Positions 62,834-64,000 of a stretch of DNA of 64,000 nt are shown one piece after another. The notes beneath the pieces were generated by a model. The model saw only the letters and a program-made list of their open reading frames with translations, was not told the DNA's origin and did no database searches. The DNA is taken from NCBI GenBank assembly GCA_963575745.1, contig CAUYUJ010012102.1, positions 86,001 through 150,000 of the forward strand, written 5' to 3'. Origin of the DNA: Prorocentrum cordatum (Eukaryota > Sar > Dinophyceae > Prorocentrales > Prorocentraceae). The position numbers and the translations under genes were made by a program. Within the stretch, counting starts at the first letter, position 1; every line of letters begins with the position of its first letter.

Positions 62834-63026
62834 CGGGTCGGGCGAAAGGGGGGATAGCAAAGGGGGGGGGGTGAAAATCAGCTCACGCAGCTGGTTTTCC
62901 CGGCGCCTCCCGGCGCCGGAGGCGGCTAGGTCTCGAGGAATGGGCCCCTCGGCGAGGCAGAAACCAGCTGCATGCAGCAAATGTCGTCACCCCCCCTTTC
63001 CCAATCCCCCCCTTTCGCCCGGCCCG
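62834..63026. mobile_element. F-family MITE, copy 3
   Basis: 193 bp, the same length as copy 1. Ends CGGGTCGGGCGAAAGGGGGG and (reverse complement) CGGGCCGGGCGAAAGGGGGG. It lies within a J unit: GTCGGGGGCACT before, AGACACCTGCCCCAGGG after. Confidence 0.85.
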
Positions 63027-63130
63027 AGACACCTGCCCCAGGGCGGCTGGAAAGTTTATACCCTTCCGGTGGCACCGCAGGGGTATAAACTCTCCAGCCG
63101 CCCAGGGGCAGGTGTCCCCGACGGCGAAAA
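63027..63130. repeat. inverted repeat of the J unit
   Basis: CACCTGCCCCAGGGCGGCTG..GAAAGTTTATACCC, then its reverse complement GGGTATAAACTCTCCAGCCG..CCCAGGGGCAGGTG. The 33-35 bp arms are nearly perfect, with about 20 bp of loop. Confidence 0.85.
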
Positions 63131-63167
63131 CAAATATTTTATCAGCGCCCCTCAAACGGGGACTCCA

Positions 63168-63288
63168 CTAACGGGTACTTTGGCCAGTGACCCAGCGGAC
63201 CCAACCCTTCCCGATGCGGGCAACGCTGCATTGCCAGATAGAGGCCCTGAAGTGGCAACGTTCGGCAAAATTGCAAAGTACCCGTTAG
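63168..63288. mobile_element. short inverted-repeat element (CTAACGGGTACTTTG)
   Basis: 121 bp between CTAACGGGTACTTTG and its reverse complement CAAAGTACCCGTTAG. Fifteen bp perfect. No target duplication recognised. Confidence 0.65.
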
Positions 63289-63888
63289 GAAGTACCCGTT
63301 GCGGTGCCGTTGATTTCATACCGCTCTTCGCTCGCTGAAGGGTGGCCCGCCCCGAGCGGCTGCCGGCCCGGGCGGGACGGAGGGGCGCGCGCCTGCGGGG
63401 CGCCGGGCCCCCGCCGCGCGGCCGGCGCGGGGGCCGCGGGGAGGCTGCCGCGGGGGCGGAGGAGCCTGCGGGACGGCGGCGGAGGACGGCCCCGAGATGG
63501 TGTTGGAGAAGGAGGGCGGGGGTCGAGGAACAGAGCATGGCACGGGTGGACACTTTCTCAAAGGTCTGCAGCGGATGCCTCGAATCTGGAGCTGGAGGCC
63601 CCTTAGTGGGCTCCGCGCGCCAGGGAGTGGAGTCCAGCGCCGATCCATCAAATCCGCGCGGGCCTCAGAAGTTTATGCTCGTTCTCTCTTAGGGAGCGGC
63701 CAAGAAGGGGGTGTCCAAGAGGGGGGGTGCAAATCATGACCGGCGGCATGTGCGCGGCCCAGCAGGGGGGCCAGGGACGCAATGACATAAAAAGCGGCGC
63801 CATGACATCTGAAGAGATATCATGGCCCGCGCCACGATATCCAGCCCCCCCTATAGTCATCCTCCCCCTCTTTGCCGCCCCCGATCTT
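63289..63888. repeat. GC-rich unrecognised DNA, M-family arm, and 14-kb-type segment
   Basis: 63340-63520 is extremely GC-rich with no gene I recognise. 63605-63690 is one arm of the M element (AGTCCAGCGCCGATCC..TCCGCGCGGGCCTCAGAAGT). 63698-63740 matches 14400-14440 (GGCCAAGA..GGGTGCAAATCATGAC). ATATCATGGC..GCCACGATAT at 63820-63842 is a small palindrome. Confidence 0.5.
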
Positions 63889-64000
63889 GAGCTCAGGAGG
63901 AGGAGGAGGAGGAGGAGGGGGAGAGGAGGAGGTGGAGGAGGAGGAGTTGAGGAGGAGTTGAAGAGGAGTTGAGGAGGAGTTGAGGAGGAGTGGAGTTGAG
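63889..64000 (+). repeat. (GGA)n with GGAGTTGA variant, cut by window end
   Basis: GGAGGAGGAG then GGAGTTGAGGAGGAGTTGA units to the last base. Confidence 0.9.

Noticed and set aside
1-64000. tRNA, rRNA, promoter and operon signals
   Set aside because: I looked for T-loop GTTCGAATC-type motifs, rRNA-like blocks and bacterial-type signals and saw none I could support; folding or covariance searches were not possible.

Overview
The window looks like nuclear DNA of a dinoflagellate with a large, repeat-rich genome. The strongest sign is an 18-nt relict of the dinoflagellate trans-splicing leader (CTTGAGCCAAAATGGCTA on +, 24903-24920) upstream of an intronless cysteine-rich gene. Supporting signs are LINE retrotransposons of the dinoflagellate type (APE endonuclease, linker, RNase H, C-terminal Cys/His motifs), an RCC1-type repeat fragment of the kind scattered through these genomes, and very low gene density. 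The style reminds me of Prorocentrum, but that is recollection, not proof.

Layout. 0-16 kb holds GC-rich tandem repeats, triplet microsatellites, several short inverted-repeat elements (MITE-like) and a 150-bp G/C-homopolymer satellite (11.8-13.0 kb). 16.7-18.6 kb is a recent 5'-truncated LINE, minus strand, between perfect 18-bp direct repeats, with an intact RNase H reading frame. 21-24 kb is a degenerate CCAAGA(G/C)GGCC satellite that changes strand near 23.05 kb. 23.9-25.5 kb is a (TATG)n array into which a trans-spliced, polyadenylated mRNA copy has been inserted (24167-24920, minus). 27.3-28.7 kb is a giant (TAC)n array. 29.1-30.2 kb is a 90-bp tandem array whose relatives recur at 45-47, 53.8 and 57.6-58.3 kb. 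39.6-43.5 kb is a decayed LINE (coiled-coil ORF1, endonuclease, start of the RT, zinc knuckle; RT core not seen). 45-64 kb is mostly repeats, foldback elements and microsatellites.

Function. Only two reading frames look fully protein-coding by content: the Cys-rich retrogene and the LINE RNase H segment. A short RCC1 fragment is at 60.2 kb. Most other long open frames are translations of microsatellites or of repeats whose period is a multiple of three. The main biology is transposition: at least a dozen small inverted-repeat families are present. Several have target-site duplications readable here: 8 bp for the GTCGGGC family, 7 bp for two others, probably 5 bp for one, and TA for a mariner-like one. 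One nested insertion has its uninserted relative elsewhere in the same window. I found no rRNA, tRNA, CRISPR array, promoter or terminator.
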